In this document: positions 14,724 through 23,952 of the stretch, one piece after another
Layout: each line of letters starts with the position of its first letter
Position numbering within the stretch: the stretch's first letter is position 1
Assembly: GCA_905199855.1 (NCBI GenBank)
Contig: CAJKHY010000004.1
Coordinates: 4,204-68,203, forward strand
DNA from: an uncultured Clostridium sp.
GTDB taxonomy: Bacteria > Bacillota_I > Bacilli_A > RF39 > UBA660
Direction of reading: 5' to 3'
Length of the DNA: 64,000 nt
Made by a program: the position numbers and the translations under genes
The notes under the pieces: generated by a model
The model's database searches: none
Told to the model about the DNA's origin: nothing
Seen by the model: only the letters and a program-made list of their open reading frames with translations

Positions 14724-16781
14724 TTAATATGGTCTTACAAAACCAGCAATCCATGCAGAACCTTTTGCATTTGGAGCATACCTATTGTCGTATGCATCAT
14801 AAATGGTAGTGGTATAAGCTGGTTCGCCTTCAGTAGTAATATGAGTTATCTCAATAGCACCATCAGGATGAACAGCAGTAACAACACCTACGTGCCCAAT
14901 ACAACCAAATCTATTACTTCTTCCATGACTTAATTTACAATTACCATTACTGTCTAATCGGCTAGTAAAAAATAAATCTCCTGGCATTACACTGTTTACA
15001 TCAACACAATTATCTCTTTTTCCTCTAAACATTTCGGCGGCAGATGCACCATAATTAACACCACCCAATTTTAAGGCTGCACTGGCAAATTTATTGCAAT
15101 CCCAACCACCATAATGATATGTCTTTTGCATTAGGGATGCATTTGTTTTAATGCTAGCAATTTTATCCCCAATTGATTTATTATAGCTACTACTATCTAC
15201 ATAATTGGTGCAAAAATCTGTATCTACTTCTTCTGGGTTTGGTTTTGGCTGTGGTTCATAATCTATTTCTTCATAATAATTATTATTGTAATATCTTGAT
15301 TTTCTTCTTCCGGCACAGCTTAAATCACGATAACTTATTATATCTACATCTTTATCACTACAAACATTGTATATCATTGTAGCATTTTCATAATATGAAT
15401 ACAAACTATATGTTTCAAATACTATTTGGCTAATATCTCGTCTTTTTTGTTTAACATCAGTTTTATCTACGTATTGATGGTAATATGATTCAATAAATCT
15501 ATCACAGTAACATTTGTCTTTTCCTGTTTCTTCATCTTTTCCACAAAACATTTCAACATCAGCATCAGTTGGTAAATTACCTAATAAATATTCATTATAT
15601 CCTTCACAGTCTAATTCATAACTTAAGTCATCAAGCCCAATGTCACCAGAACCAGAAAAAGGCTTAGAGTATTTGACAGCATTTGTTTCTTTACAACCAT
15701 ATATACCTTGGGCATCAGAAGAATCAGTTAATTCATTATCAAAGCAATATAAATCATCATCATAAGAAGATAAATCATATGTTTCCATACAAGATTTACA
15801 TGTAGAATCTTTATTAGGATCGCAATCCCAATAGTAACCTTCAGTTTGAATAACCCTATTATAATACTCAGTTGGTCCCAAAACCATACCATAATTCCCT
15901 ACACGACTAATGCATTGTCCTTCCATTCCAACATCAACAATATTAATTTCTATATGTCTAGTTGTATCAGTATAGGTTCCCACATATTCTGGATGTATTG
16001 TTAAATATGTCTCAATTCTTTTAATTTGATATTTTGACAATACCTCTACTCCTTCAATTGCTTTCCTCAATTTAGACAAATGATATTTTGAATCTATAGA
16101 TTGTTTTGCATCATATAAAAAATTATTTTCTACAAAATCACGATATGATCCAGTATGAAGGTCATATCCTTTTCCTTCTTCCACAAAATAACTATACTCT
16201 TTTTCAAATTCGTCATTTCTTGTCATTTCAGACTGATATCTACTATTATATAATGTTGCTGTAATTAAAGTAGTATCTATTTGTACACCATACATTTTAG
16301 TATTAGCATTATCTGGATATAAAGGAGCATGTTGTGTTCTTTTTGAACGAAATATTTTTCTAAAAAAACTTCCTATTGATTGCCAAATAGACCCACCATT
16401 TTTATCTTCTTTATAAAATTCATAGGCATCATATAAAGCATCAAAATATTTATCATTATTTTCTTTTAATTTTTCATCTTTACTATCAAAATATTGAGTG
16501 AAATTTAAAAATTCGTCTCTTTCTATTATCTTTCTTTCATAATCAGTTTCACCTTTAAGGCGCTCTGCTCCTGCACGTTCTACAGAGTTTAAGGTGGCAA
16601 GAGAGGCAAATATTTTTAGAACAACATAAATAAATACAGCAATAAAAAGAACGAAGGCAAAGCCAATAGCAATGATGCTTATTATTTTTGCTGTCTTTAG
16701 ATTTTTTAGCATTTTTATAATGCCATTTATTTTTGAATTATTTTCTTTGTTGTTATTATTTATAAAATTTAAAAACTTCAT
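14724..16781 (-). CDS. NlpC/P60-type wall hydrolase of the secretion system (VirB1-like role)
   Basis: 685 residues. A single membrane segment (about 33-58) anchors the protein with its bulk outside. A long unrecognised middle region, rich in Tyr, Asp and Cys, follows. The last 150 residues form an NlpC/P60-like papain-fold domain: GGWDCNKFAS (catalytic Cys), GHVGVVTAVH (His), ITHITTE, and the PGDLFF motif typical of the family. Such domains cut peptidoglycan peptides, as in the bifunctional hydrolases of Gram-positive conjugation systems; no separate transglycosylase (SLT) domain was recognised. GGTGGTGAAAG precedes ATG 16781. It lies 32 bp after the VirB4 gene. Confidence 0.85.
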   Translation of the reverse strand: MKFLNFINNNNKENNSKINGIIKMLKNLKTAKIISIIAIGFAFVLFIAVFIYVVLKIFASLATLNSVERAGAERLKGETDYERKIIERDEFLNFTQYFDSKDEKLKENNDKYFDALYDAYEFYKEDKNGGSIWQSIGSFFRKIFRSKRTQHAPLYPDNANTKMYGVQIDTTLITATLYNSRYQSEMTRNDEFEKEYSYFVEEGKGYDLHTGSYRDFVENNFLYDAKQSIDSKYHLSKLRKAIEGVEVLSKYQIKRIETYLTIHPEYVGTYTDTTRHIEINIVDVGMEGQCISRVGNYGMVLGPTEYYNRVIQTEGYYWDCDPNKDSTCKSCMETYDLSSYDDDLYCFDNELTDSSDAQGIYGCKETNAVKYSKPFSGSGDIGLDDLSYELDCEGYNEYLLGNLPTDADVEMFCGKDEETGKDKCYCDRFIESYYHQYVDKTDVKQKRRDISQIVFETYSLYSYYENATMIYNVCSDKDVDIISYRDLSCAGRRKSRYYNNNYYEEIDYEPQPKPNPEEVDTDFCTNYVDSSSYNKSIGDKIASIKTNASLMQKTYHYGGWDCNKFASAALKLGGVNYGASAAEMFRGKRDNCVDVNSVMPGDLFFTSRLDSNGNCKLSHGRSNRFGCIGHVGVVTAVHPDGAIEITHITTEGEPAYTTTIYDAYDNRYAPNAKGSAWIAGFVRPY

Positions 16782-16813
16782 TCTTTCACCACCATACTAA
16801 TTTAGTTTGAATT

Positions 16814-18598
16814 TTATAGTCCACCACCACTGCCAAATGATTCTAATTCTTCGTCAGTAACTATTACGTTGATACGCATTCTTCTATTACCACATACGAA
16901 CAAAGCTTCTCCTTGGCTATATCTTTTAATACTATCTATTTCATTATCATTTAGGTCAATTAATTTTGCTAAGTCATCTACTGCCTGTTTTTTTAGTCCC
17001 ATGACTAAGTAATAAGAGGCATTATCAAATATTGCTTTACCATGTATCAATACATCTGGTGCTGCAAAGTCAGATGGTTGTTGGGTTATAATAATTGTTC
17101 CAGTATTGTATTTTCTTGCACGTCTTTGCATTTGTGCTAAAAATTCTGCCCCTAAAACATTTCTTGCTCCAAGTAATACATGGGCTTCGTCTACTGACAT
17201 TATTGAGTTAACATTTGGATTCAAACATAAGCCCCATGCAAATTTAAGAACGTTAAATAATAATGCGTTTCTTATATTTTCGTCAGCATTCATTAATTCT
17301 TTTATGTTAAATACTATGAAATCACTTGATGTTGCAATTGAAGTATGTCCATTGAAATAGTATTTTAATTCTCTTGTTAATGGTCTTATTTTTAATTCTA
17401 GCCTTTCCATGACATCTCTTTCATGAGTTTTTTCTGTCATAGCAGTTAATCTTCCTTTAATTGTTGCATATACATCTTGAAAAATCGGAAAATCCTTAGA
17501 TGTAAATTTAGAAAAATCTGTGTTATAATCGATTCCAAATCTTATATATGTATCTTGTACTACTTCACTAAACAAAGTTAGGACATCTTCTTCAATGTTC
17601 GGATCATAATATTTCATGAAGGCTTTTAATGACTGAATCGTTTTGGTTAATACAGTATAGCCTAAACCTGATTTTATTTCGTCTTCGTCGGCATCCATAA
17701 CTATTTCTAGTGGGTTTACCATGCCAAATTCTCCACCTTTACCTAGGTCCACTACTTCTCCACCATACATTTTTGTCATTTCTGTTATTTCACCTTCTGG
17801 GTCAATGGCTACGATTTGGTATCCATTTCTTATATGGCTTCTTAATAATAGTTTTGCGGCAGTGGATTTACCACTTCCTGATGTTCCTAAGATAATCATG
17901 TTGGCATTATTTCTATTGTTTTCTTTTTTTAATTGGTATAAGAATTGATTAAATAGAATAACACCACCCGAGAAATCTACTCCTAGTAATGTTGATAAGC
18001 CTGTGTCTTTTATACTATCAAAAATGAATGGATACATGGCTGCCATAGTAGGAGATGGCATTGGAGTACCAATACGCATTTCTATTGGTTGAGCATCAAA
18101 TATTGGTAATATTGATTTTAACACGCTTTCTTGTTCAAACTTTAATGGTATAGCTCTTAATTCCATTGCATCTAAGTAATTTTTTAATGTTAATTTTTTT
18201 ATTTCTAGGTCTTCTCTAGTGTCCGCGGTTATCATGATGTGCATTTGAAAGTCAAATGTTCTTGTTTGGGCTGCGGTAAACTGTTGAATAAAGTATTCTA
18301 GGGAGTCAACATCTTGTCTTATTCTTTCTTGTATTGTTTTATCGTGTTCATCTTGATATTTTTGTTTTAAATCGGCTATTTCTTTATTTAACATTTTAGC
18401 TAGAACTGAAAATGGTAGAGGCATATGCTTTATTACTACTTTTACGCCTGACATATTTGTTAGGCTTGATAAATATCCTGGCCCTATAAATCTAGGATAT
18501 GATATTACTGTTAATATTGTTGCATATTTATCACTGATGTTAAAATCTGATGGATTAAATTGTAATCCTTTTGGCGCTAATTGAGATTTTAAATTCAT
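16814..18598 (-). CDS. VirB4/TrbE-family secretion ATPase (motor part)
   Basis: 594 residues. Walker A GTSGSGKST at 238-246, Walker B IMSVDEAH near 470, and downstream QMQRRARKYNTGTIIITQQP, typical of the VirB4/HerA superfamily. The N-terminal 230 residues match the middle region of VirB4 (YPRFIGPGYLSSL, then MPLPFSVLAKMLNKEI). ATPases of this type power pilus assembly and substrate transfer at the inner face of the membrane. The start ATG overlaps the stop of the preceding gene (ATGA), coupling the two. Full VirB4 proteins usually include what the upstream gene encodes separately, so the ATPase here appears to be split. Confidence 0.93.
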   Translation of the reverse strand: MNLKSQLAPKGLQFNPSDFNISDKYATILTVISYPRFIGPGYLSSLTNMSGVKVVIKHMPLPFSVLAKMLNKEIADLKQKYQDEHDKTIQERIRQDVDSLEYFIQQFTAAQTRTFDFQMHIMITADTREDLEIKKLTLKNYLDAMELRAIPLKFEQESVLKSILPIFDAQPIEMRIGTPMPSPTMAAMYPFIFDSIKDTGLSTLLGVDFSGGVILFNQFLYQLKKENNRNNANMIILGTSGSGKSTAAKLLLRSHIRNGYQIVAIDPEGEITEMTKMYGGEVVDLGKGGEFGMVNPLEIVMDADEDEIKSGLGYTVLTKTIQSLKAFMKYYDPNIEEDVLTLFSEVVQDTYIRFGIDYNTDFSKFTSKDFPIFQDVYATIKGRLTAMTEKTHERDVMERLELKIRPLTRELKYYFNGHTSIATSSDFIVFNIKELMNADENIRNALLFNVLKFAWGLCLNPNVNSIMSVDEAHVLLGARNVLGAEFLAQMQRRARKYNTGTIIITQQPSDFAAPDVLIHGKAIFDNASYYLVMGLKKQAVDDLAKLIDLNDNEIDSIKRYSQGEALFVCGNRRMRINVIVTDEELESFGSGGGL

Positions 18599-19173
18599 TT
18601 CTTAATCACCGTCCCAAATTCAGTATTCATTCCTCCATTTAGGAAGTTTTCAATAATTGATCTTAGATCAGAATTGGATGTTTGTGTTGCCGTTAATCCA
18701 GCGTTGGCTAGTCCCATCATAATTGTTCTTAGTCTTTTTTGAATTACTTCAGGATTTTTTTCTTTAAATAACAAGAAATATTCAGTATCTGTAACGTTGT
18801 TATCCATAAACATATTTGCTTTTTGTAAGTCTTGCATTATCATTTTTCTTATGATTGTACTATTTACTGAGTTATATAATAGTTGTAATTGAGCTAAGTA
18901 TGCTGATATATCTACTGGTCTATCTGCTGAAATTATCCAAAATTCAAAATCTAGTGTATTATAGAAATTTTTTAATGCTACGATAACATTTTCTTGGGTA
19001 ATTTGGTCTAAGATAAAGATATTTCTTGGAGTAATTTTTACCCCTGTTACTTTCATATTATTATCTAAGACAATTGTCCCATTTGCTATTGCTTTTATTG
19101 GTAGCCAGTCTTCTGTATATTTTGAATTAATTTTTTGCTTTTTCTGCTTCATATTCTTTAATGAATCGTTCAT
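18595..19173 (-). CDS. VirB4 N-terminal-like protein (separate subunit)
   Basis: 192 residues from ATG 19173 (AAAGGTTGGTG upstream). The start lies inside the end of the PrgI gene (47-bp overlap, different frame). Soluble, with no signal or membrane segment. The segment YTEDWLPIKAIANGTIVLD and the following beta strands resemble the N-terminal domain of VirB4/TraC-type ATPases, including the small-subunit contact region. It ends in ATGA overlap with the ATPase gene. Either the gene was split by a frameshift or the two-subunit form is native to this lineage; the clean overlap and good binding sites favour the latter. Confidence 0.75.
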   Translation of the reverse strand: MNDSLKNMKQKKQKINSKYTEDWLPIKAIANGTIVLDNNMKVTGVKITPRNIFILDQITQENVIVALKNFYNTLDFEFWIISADRPVDISAYLAQLQLLYNSVNSTIIRKMIMQDLQKANMFMDNNVTDTEYFLLFKEKNPEVIQKRLRTIMMGLANAGLTATQTSNSDLRSIIENFLNGGMNTEFGTVIKK

Positions 19174-19468
19174 AGAAACACCAACCTTTCCATATGTATC
19201 TTCTTCTATTTGAATAAAATAGATAGATACTTTTTAGAGCTGTCCTAACATTATGATAATTTGGTATTGGGACAACTAGAATACCTGTAATAATTCCTGG
19301 CAGACTAATTAGTAAAACTGTGCCTGTATCAGTAGTGGTTTCACTAACGGCCAAAAGAATTAAAGATATTAATAGTCCTGTTCCAAAAATTATTAGGTCT
19401 GCCGGTAAGAATAAATTGAATATCAAAGTTCCTTTTTTAGAGTTTGCCGGAACTAAGAAACTGTTCAT
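19127..19468 (-). CDS. PrgI/VirB3-like inner-membrane protein
   Basis: 113 residues. Two membrane segments (about 20-42 and 48-68) follow a short N-terminus, then the conserved PrgI signature IPNYHNVRTALKSIY and RRRYIWKGW. VirB3-type proteins hold VirB4 at the membrane and always sit next to it, as here. GGAGTG lies upstream of ATG 19468. Its last 47 bases are shared with the next gene. Confidence 0.9.
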   Translation of the reverse strand: MNSFLVPANSKKGTLIFNLFLPADLIIFGTGLLISLILLAVSETTTDTGTVLLISLPGIITGILVVPIPNYHNVRTALKSIYLFYSNRRRYIWKGWCFYERFIKEYEAEKAKN

Positions 19469-19486
19469 CTAATATCACACTCCTTT

Positions 19487-21316
19487 TTATTTTCCTTGTT
19501 TTTGTTTAACTGCATTTATATAGCCTTCACTATTTTCAATTTGTACTTTTCTGGTCTCAGCATCTTTTGTAACTGTGCGTACATTTGTAGCATCGGTTGC
19601 ATTTGGAGCCATAGTTTGAAGATTGCTCATCATTGCGGTAATTTGAGCATCTGAGCCACCATTGATAATAGAATCTGTGGCAGTTTTTTCTACAGATTTT
19701 AATATTGCATCAGCTTGAGTTAAATGAAATTGCTGTCCTCCAAAACTGAATGATGTATCACCTACACTTTTTGCGTATTCAATTGATGATTTTAGTGTTT
19801 CTAATCCACCGGTATAGGTTATGCCAGCACTAGTGGTATATGAACCATTTGTGTTACTACTATATGCTAATGCTTTTGCTCTATCAGTAATAGCTTTACC
19901 AAGTTTAGCTTGTTTTTCATATTGTGATATTTGATTTTCATATTTAGATAATTGATCTTGTATACCAAATGTATTTCTCATGTTGGTTGTCATTCTATCC
20001 CATCCAGTTATGCCTTGATTTCTTCTCATATTTCCATATTGTTTTGTTTTTGACATTGTATCACTAAGTTTTTTGCCGGTTAGTCCACCATATGCTCCAC
20101 GATTGAAGCCTCCTATCATGCCTCCAATACCACCTCCGCTAAGTAGGCCTGTTGCTGCTCCAGCAATTCCGCCAACTCCTGCACCAAGAACAGCACCTGC
20201 TGCAGTTCCTTTAAATTGTTTCCCTAAATTTAATCCAAAGTCTCCACTTGCTTTACTTGTTGCTGGGAATAGTTCTTTAATTAAGTCAGGGGCTTTTTTT
20301 GCAAATAACATTATCGCTATTACTAGAGCTAAAATTATCCAGTTTTTATATTCGTCTGCCCCTGATGGAATTATAAGTCTTCCATCTGATGACAATAGAT
20401 TAGAGCATAAGAATATTGTTAAATATATAATTAAATGTCTAATGAATAAATCAAGATATGTGGTTATGCATTGTTGAGTCCATTTTTTTAATTTATCATC
20501 ACCATTTGGTAAAACGTAGAATAATATTGGAACTGGTGCTATAACTTGTAAATAGAATAATTGCACTGTTCTTACGCCAACACCAACAACATATGTAAGT
20601 AAAATATAACCAATGAATAATCCTACCGGTATTGATAAAGCATTATAATTTAAAATGTATTCTCCTTGGTCATCTTTATCATTAATAAAATCAGTTAGAT
20701 AATGAAATTGACTTTCTTTGGTTAAAATATTGTTAAATAAATCATTTGCATCTTGTATATTATATTGTGGTACACTTCCTGACTTATTAGGATTGTCAGT
20801 TATAAAAGCACTTAATATACTTTTAGAGAAACTCATGCCCATAGATTCAACATCAAATGATTGTGCTTTGTCTCCTAATATTAATTTGCCTACAAAGTTA
20901 TTTTCAATGATAGCGTTTTGGAGTCTATATGCTGTTGCAAAAACTATATTTATAGTAAGTAATAGTATTAAAGAAGTAATTACTTTAGTCACTAGTTTAC
21001 TTGCAGGTACTTTACCGCTTTTCATATTATCGGGATTTACTATGTAATTAACTAGTGAAATAGACAAAGAAAACATTACAACTACAGCGACTAAAAGTTG
21101 AAAGTTCTTTGATACATTTTTAACAGCATCATTTTGAAATATTTCTGTGCTTGATACAAAGAAGAACAATTTATATAAGAATGATACAACTTGATAAATT
21201 AATGAATCTAATGCTGCTGCAACAGAACGTAGGGCATCTTTTATAAATGTTCCTATAGATTTTAAGGCAGCATTGTCAAGAATATTAATTAAGTTAGAAT
21301 TAAATATACCTAGCAT
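19487..21316 (-). CDS. VirB6/TrbL-like polytopic channel protein
   Basis: 609 residues from ATG 21316 (GGAGATG upstream). The first 350 residues have about six or seven membrane segments with short loops (VVSFLYKLFFFV, VMFSLSISLVNYIV, ITSLILLLTINIVF, VGLFIGYILLTYVVGVGV, LYLTIFLCSNLL, IILALVIAIMLF). A Gly/Ala-rich hinge (about 365-405) and a long, charged, partly coiled cytosolic tail follow. This layout is that of VirB6/TrbL proteins in Gram-positive type IV systems, which form the translocation channel. It is second in the operon, 16 bp after the pilin-like gene. Confidence 0.85.
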   Translation of the reverse strand: MLGIFNSNLINILDNAALKSIGTFIKDALRSVAAALDSLIYQVVSFLYKLFFFVSSTEIFQNDAVKNVSKNFQLLVAVVVMFSLSISLVNYIVNPDNMKSGKVPASKLVTKVITSLILLLTINIVFATAYRLQNAIIENNFVGKLILGDKAQSFDVESMGMSFSKSILSAFITDNPNKSGSVPQYNIQDANDLFNNILTKESQFHYLTDFINDKDDQGEYILNYNALSIPVGLFIGYILLTYVVGVGVRTVQLFYLQVIAPVPILFYVLPNGDDKLKKWTQQCITTYLDLFIRHLIIYLTIFLCSNLLSSDGRLIIPSGADEYKNWIILALVIAIMLFAKKAPDLIKELFPATSKASGDFGLNLGKQFKGTAAGAVLGAGVGGIAGAATGLLSGGGIGGMIGGFNRGAYGGLTGKKLSDTMSKTKQYGNMRRNQGITGWDRMTTNMRNTFGIQDQLSKYENQISQYEKQAKLGKAITDRAKALAYSSNTNGSYTTSAGITYTGGLETLKSSIEYAKSVGDTSFSFGGQQFHLTQADAILKSVEKTATDSIINGGSDAQITAMMSNLQTMAPNATDATNVRTVTKDAETRKVQIENSEGYINAVKQKQGK

Positions 21317-21332
21317 AATAACATCTCCTTTT

Positions 21333-22127
21333 TTAGTTTAATATTAGACAATCAAAATTGCCACCATTATATATTACATCCATAATACCCATAGCAAATG
21401 CCATTAAAGTTGGAAGTAGGAAGAAGACAAACGCTACAACTAATCTTTTTACAAATTTTATTTGTGATTTTTTTACATCATCATCGCTTCCACCAAATAT
21501 CGCTTTGGCAAAGTCAAGTGATGAAAATACTATTACAAGAATTGGTACTACAATTTTGATAGCGTTAAATATTTTTTTTAATTCGTCTTCTAACCCTGCA
21601 AATAAACTCTGGCAGGATGTGGTTCCTGGATTTTGTGGATTTATTGGCGCACTATTACCGCCTTGGGCATCTTTCAACGCTTGTTCTTTGATGGATGCTT
21701 TATTGGCTTCTTCCTGTTGCTTTGTATATTCTTTCTGATTTTCCGCCTTATTATCTCCCGTATAGTAATCTGGTCGCCTTGTTTTTAAATCATTAGGATC
21801 CCACCCAAATTGTTGATCATTTTCTTTTATATCTGCTTTTTGAACTTCTTCACAATTGGCACCATTTGTACTTAAGCCATCTACTACATCCAATTCGGAT
21901 TTTGCTAAACTAAATGGATTTAACTTAAGTCCCAAGCCGGCTACGGAAGTGTCAGCATACCATGTTTTACCACCATCTTCTGTTGCTAAATATATTTTTT
22001 TCCCAGAAGGGGTTATGTAATCACACGTTACTCTGTTGCCACCAGAAATCAAGCCAGCCTCAACTTTCATACTTCCTATAAGAAATAAGGAAATAGTGAG
22101 TAGTATATATTTAAAATATTTATTCAT
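21333..22127 (-). CDS. VirB2-like pilin/transfer protein with extracytoplasmic head
   Basis: 264 residues; ATG 22127 follows AAAGGA (an in-frame ATG three codons upstream is less well placed). Cleavable signal peptide ending KVEAG. The middle 150 residues are hydrophilic. The C-terminal third has two membrane segments separated by a basic loop (IKIVVPILVIVFSSLDFAKA, then KFVKRLVVAFVFFLLPTLMA). The two-helix hairpin with SSLDFAKAIFGG is typical of VirB2/TrbC-like components of Firmicutes and Mollicutes transfer clusters. First gene of the operon behind an extended -10 promoter. Confidence 0.75.
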   Translation of the reverse strand: MNKYFKYILLTISLFLIGSMKVEAGLISGGNRVTCDYITPSGKKIYLATEDGGKTWYADTSVAGLGLKLNPFSLAKSELDVVDGLSTNGANCEEVQKADIKENDQQFGWDPNDLKTRRPDYYTGDNKAENQKEYTKQQEEANKASIKEQALKDAQGGNSAPINPQNPGTTSCQSLFAGLEDELKKIFNAIKIVVPILVIVFSSLDFAKAIFGGSDDDVKKSQIKFVKRLVVAFVFFLLPTLMAFAMGIMDVIYNGGNFDCLILN

Positions 22128-22184
22128 AATTAACATCCTTTCGGTAAATAGTTAAATTTGTGTATAGTAAATCTATCATATTAA

Positions 22185-22193
22185 ATTATAGCA
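22185..22193 (-). promoter_or_regulatory. Extended -10 promoter of the secretion operon
   Basis: Minus strand TGC-TATAAT at 22185-22193, about 58 bp before the first start codon. The -35 region falls within the preceding terminator and is weak. This is the only good promoter seen for the ten- or eleven-gene run down to 10572. Confidence 0.55.
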
Positions 22194-22194
22194 T

Positions 22195-22233
22195 AAAAAA
22201 AGATAAGAATAAATACTAATTCTTAACTTTTTT
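22195..22233. terminator. Bidirectional terminator, cut off from murC by IS30
   Basis: Stem of about 15 bp with one mismatch, AAAAAGATAAGAAT / ATTCTTAACTTTTT, flanked by A and T runs. In the minus direction it would end murC transcription, but IS30 copy 2 now lies between murC and this hairpin. Confidence 0.75.
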
Positions 22234-22257
22234 ATTTATTTTGTAGTTTTTTTTATT

Positions 22258-22287
22258 GGTAAAGTGAAAAGTTAAATTCCACTTTCC
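22258..22287. repeat. Left terminal inverted repeat of IS30 copy 2
   Basis: Identical to 1054-1083. Confidence 0.95.
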
Positions 22288-22402
22288 CTATATTTGGCTG
22301 GAATTTAGTCTTACAGTAAATTCCACTTGAAATCTTGCAAGACTTAATTCCTTTTTATATAATAGTTATCCAAGGGTGTTTCTTAATGAAAGGATGGTAA
22401 AA

Positions 22403-23671
22403 ATGAATAAGAAACAAACTTGTGATAACAAACACTTATCACTTGAGGAAAGAAAAATAATTCAAACAGGAATTGAAAACAGGTGTAATAAAGTTGATAT
22501 TGCTAGAACATTAGGTAAAGATCCCACTACTATTGCTAAAGAGATTAGAAAGCATCGTGAATTTAAACCTAGAAACGTCAGATTATATCCTAATATTTGT
22601 ATTCATCGAAAGGAATGTGGGACTTGCTTTAAAAAATGTGAACTTTATGAAGAACCAATTTGTAAAATGAGAGATAGATCCCCTGGCGCTTGTAATAAAT
22701 GTCCTAAAATTACTAACTGTCATTTGGATAAATATTTTTATTATGCTACTAAAGCTAATCAAGAATATTTAGATGAATTAGTTGATTCTAGAGTTGGTAT
22801 TAATTTAACTGTTTCAGAAAAGAAACAAATTGGACAAATTATGGCCCCTTTATTAAAGCAAGGTCAATCAGTTTATCAAATTTTATCTTCACATAACGAA
22901 ATTTCTCAATGTGAAAAGACTATTTATAATTATATTGAAATGGGAGTTTTCAAAGAAGAAGGTATTGACGTTTTCTCTTTAAAGGAACAAGTATCTAGAA
23001 AGCAATTTAAAAATAAATACAAAAAAAGAAAAAGCATTGCTAACTATGATGGTAGAAAATATGAAGACTATCTTAAATTTAAAGAACAAAATCAAAATGT
23101 TATAACTATAGAAATGGACACCGTTTATAATGAGCAATCTGGTCCTTATATTCAAACTTTCTTATTTCAAAATACTATGTTTATGTTTGGAATATTGAAA
23201 AAAGATAAAACTTCATTATCAATGGCTGAATCCTTAGAATATTTAGAGTCAACTTTAGGTCACGATTTATATAGAAAATATTTTTCTTTAATTCTTACTG
23301 ATAGAGGTGTTGAATTCCAAAAACATAACTTATTCGAATTTAATATTGAAACCGGTGAGTTTAGAACAAATATTTTTTATTGTGATCCAATGCAGTCAAG
23401 TCAAAAAGCAAGAGTTGAAAACAACCACAACTATGTCAGAGATATAATTACTAATGAATTAAGTCTTAAAAATATTACACAAGAAGATTTAAATTTAGTA
23501 TTCTCACATATTAATTCTACTCCAAGAGAATCATTAAATGGAAAGACTCCGTATGAAATAATGGAATTCCTATATGGAAAAGAACTATTGGATTTATTAG
23601 ATATAAAACAAATAAAAAGAGATGAGGTAGTATTAAAACCTTATCTCATAAAACATATTTATAAGAAATAA
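22403..23671 (+). CDS. IS30-family transposase, copy 2
   Basis: 422 residues, identical in sequence to the product of 1199-2467, with the same N-terminal HTH, Cys cluster and D239/D300/E339 core. Start at ATG 22403 after AAAGGATGG. It is transcribed towards murC, opposite to that gene, so read-through would make antisense RNA against the 3' end of murC. The hairpin formed by the IS right end and the internal terminator-like stem may limit this. Confidence 0.93.
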   Translation: MNKKQTCDNKHLSLEERKIIQTGIENRCNKVDIARTLGKDPTTIAKEIRKHREFKPRNVRLYPNICIHRKECGTCFKKCELYEEPICKMRDRSPGACNKCPKITNCHLDKYFYYATKANQEYLDELVDSRVGINLTVSEKKQIGQIMAPLLKQGQSVYQILSSHNEISQCEKTIYNYIEMGVFKEEGIDVFSLKEQVSRKQFKNKYKKRKSIANYDGRKYEDYLKFKEQNQNVITIEMDTVYNEQSGPYIQTFLFQNTMFMFGILKKDKTSLSMAESLEYLESTLGHDLYRKYFSLILTDRGVEFQKHNLFEFNIETGEFRTNIFYCDPMQSSQKARVENNHNYVRDIITNELSLKNITQEDLNLVFSHINSTPRESLNGKTPYEIMEFLYGKELLDLLDIKQIKRDEVVLKPYLIKHIYKK

Positions 23672-23906
23672 TCACCACAAAATTTCTTATATTTATGAAT
23701 AGAAACACCCTTAAATTGAACTTTAACTATCAAAACGGAATTTAGTCTTACAGAAAAATTTATTTGACCTAATTTCGTCTTTTCGTCGTGGTTAAATTTC
23801 CATTCATTTATGTATTTTACACTACTTTTTTATAAAAATCAACTACCTATATGACGATAAAAAGCCCATAAAATGGACTTTTCTTCTACAAATTTAAATC
23901 GGCTTA

Positions 23907-23936
23907 GGAAAGTGGAATTTAACTTTTCACTTTACC
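23907..23936. repeat. Right terminal inverted repeat of IS30 copy 2
   Basis: Identical to 2703-2732. Confidence 0.95.
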
Positions 23937-23952
23937 TTTTTTTACTTTTTAC

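Larger units (their letters stand above)
22258..23936 (+). mobile_element. IS30-family insertion sequence, copy 2 (1,679 bp)
   Basis: Same length, ends and transposase as copy 1 (offset 21,204 bp); no base difference was noticed. Perfect 30-bp inverted repeats at 22258-22287 and 23907-23936. It lies 16 bp past the murC stop codon, between that gene and its terminator. T-rich flanks (…TTTTTATT left, TTTTTTTA right) hide any short target duplication; at most TT matches. Identity of the two copies implies a recent transposition. Confidence 0.95.

Noticed and set aside
20073..20477. Proline-rich plus-strand frame opposite the VirB6-like gene
   Set aside because: It is the complement of the Gly/Ala-rich hinge; the proline content comes from Gly codons read in reverse.
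1054..23936. True composite transposon
   Set aside because: The region between the IS copies holds core genes such as typA, and no shared target duplication flanks the outer ends; two separate insertions are more likely.
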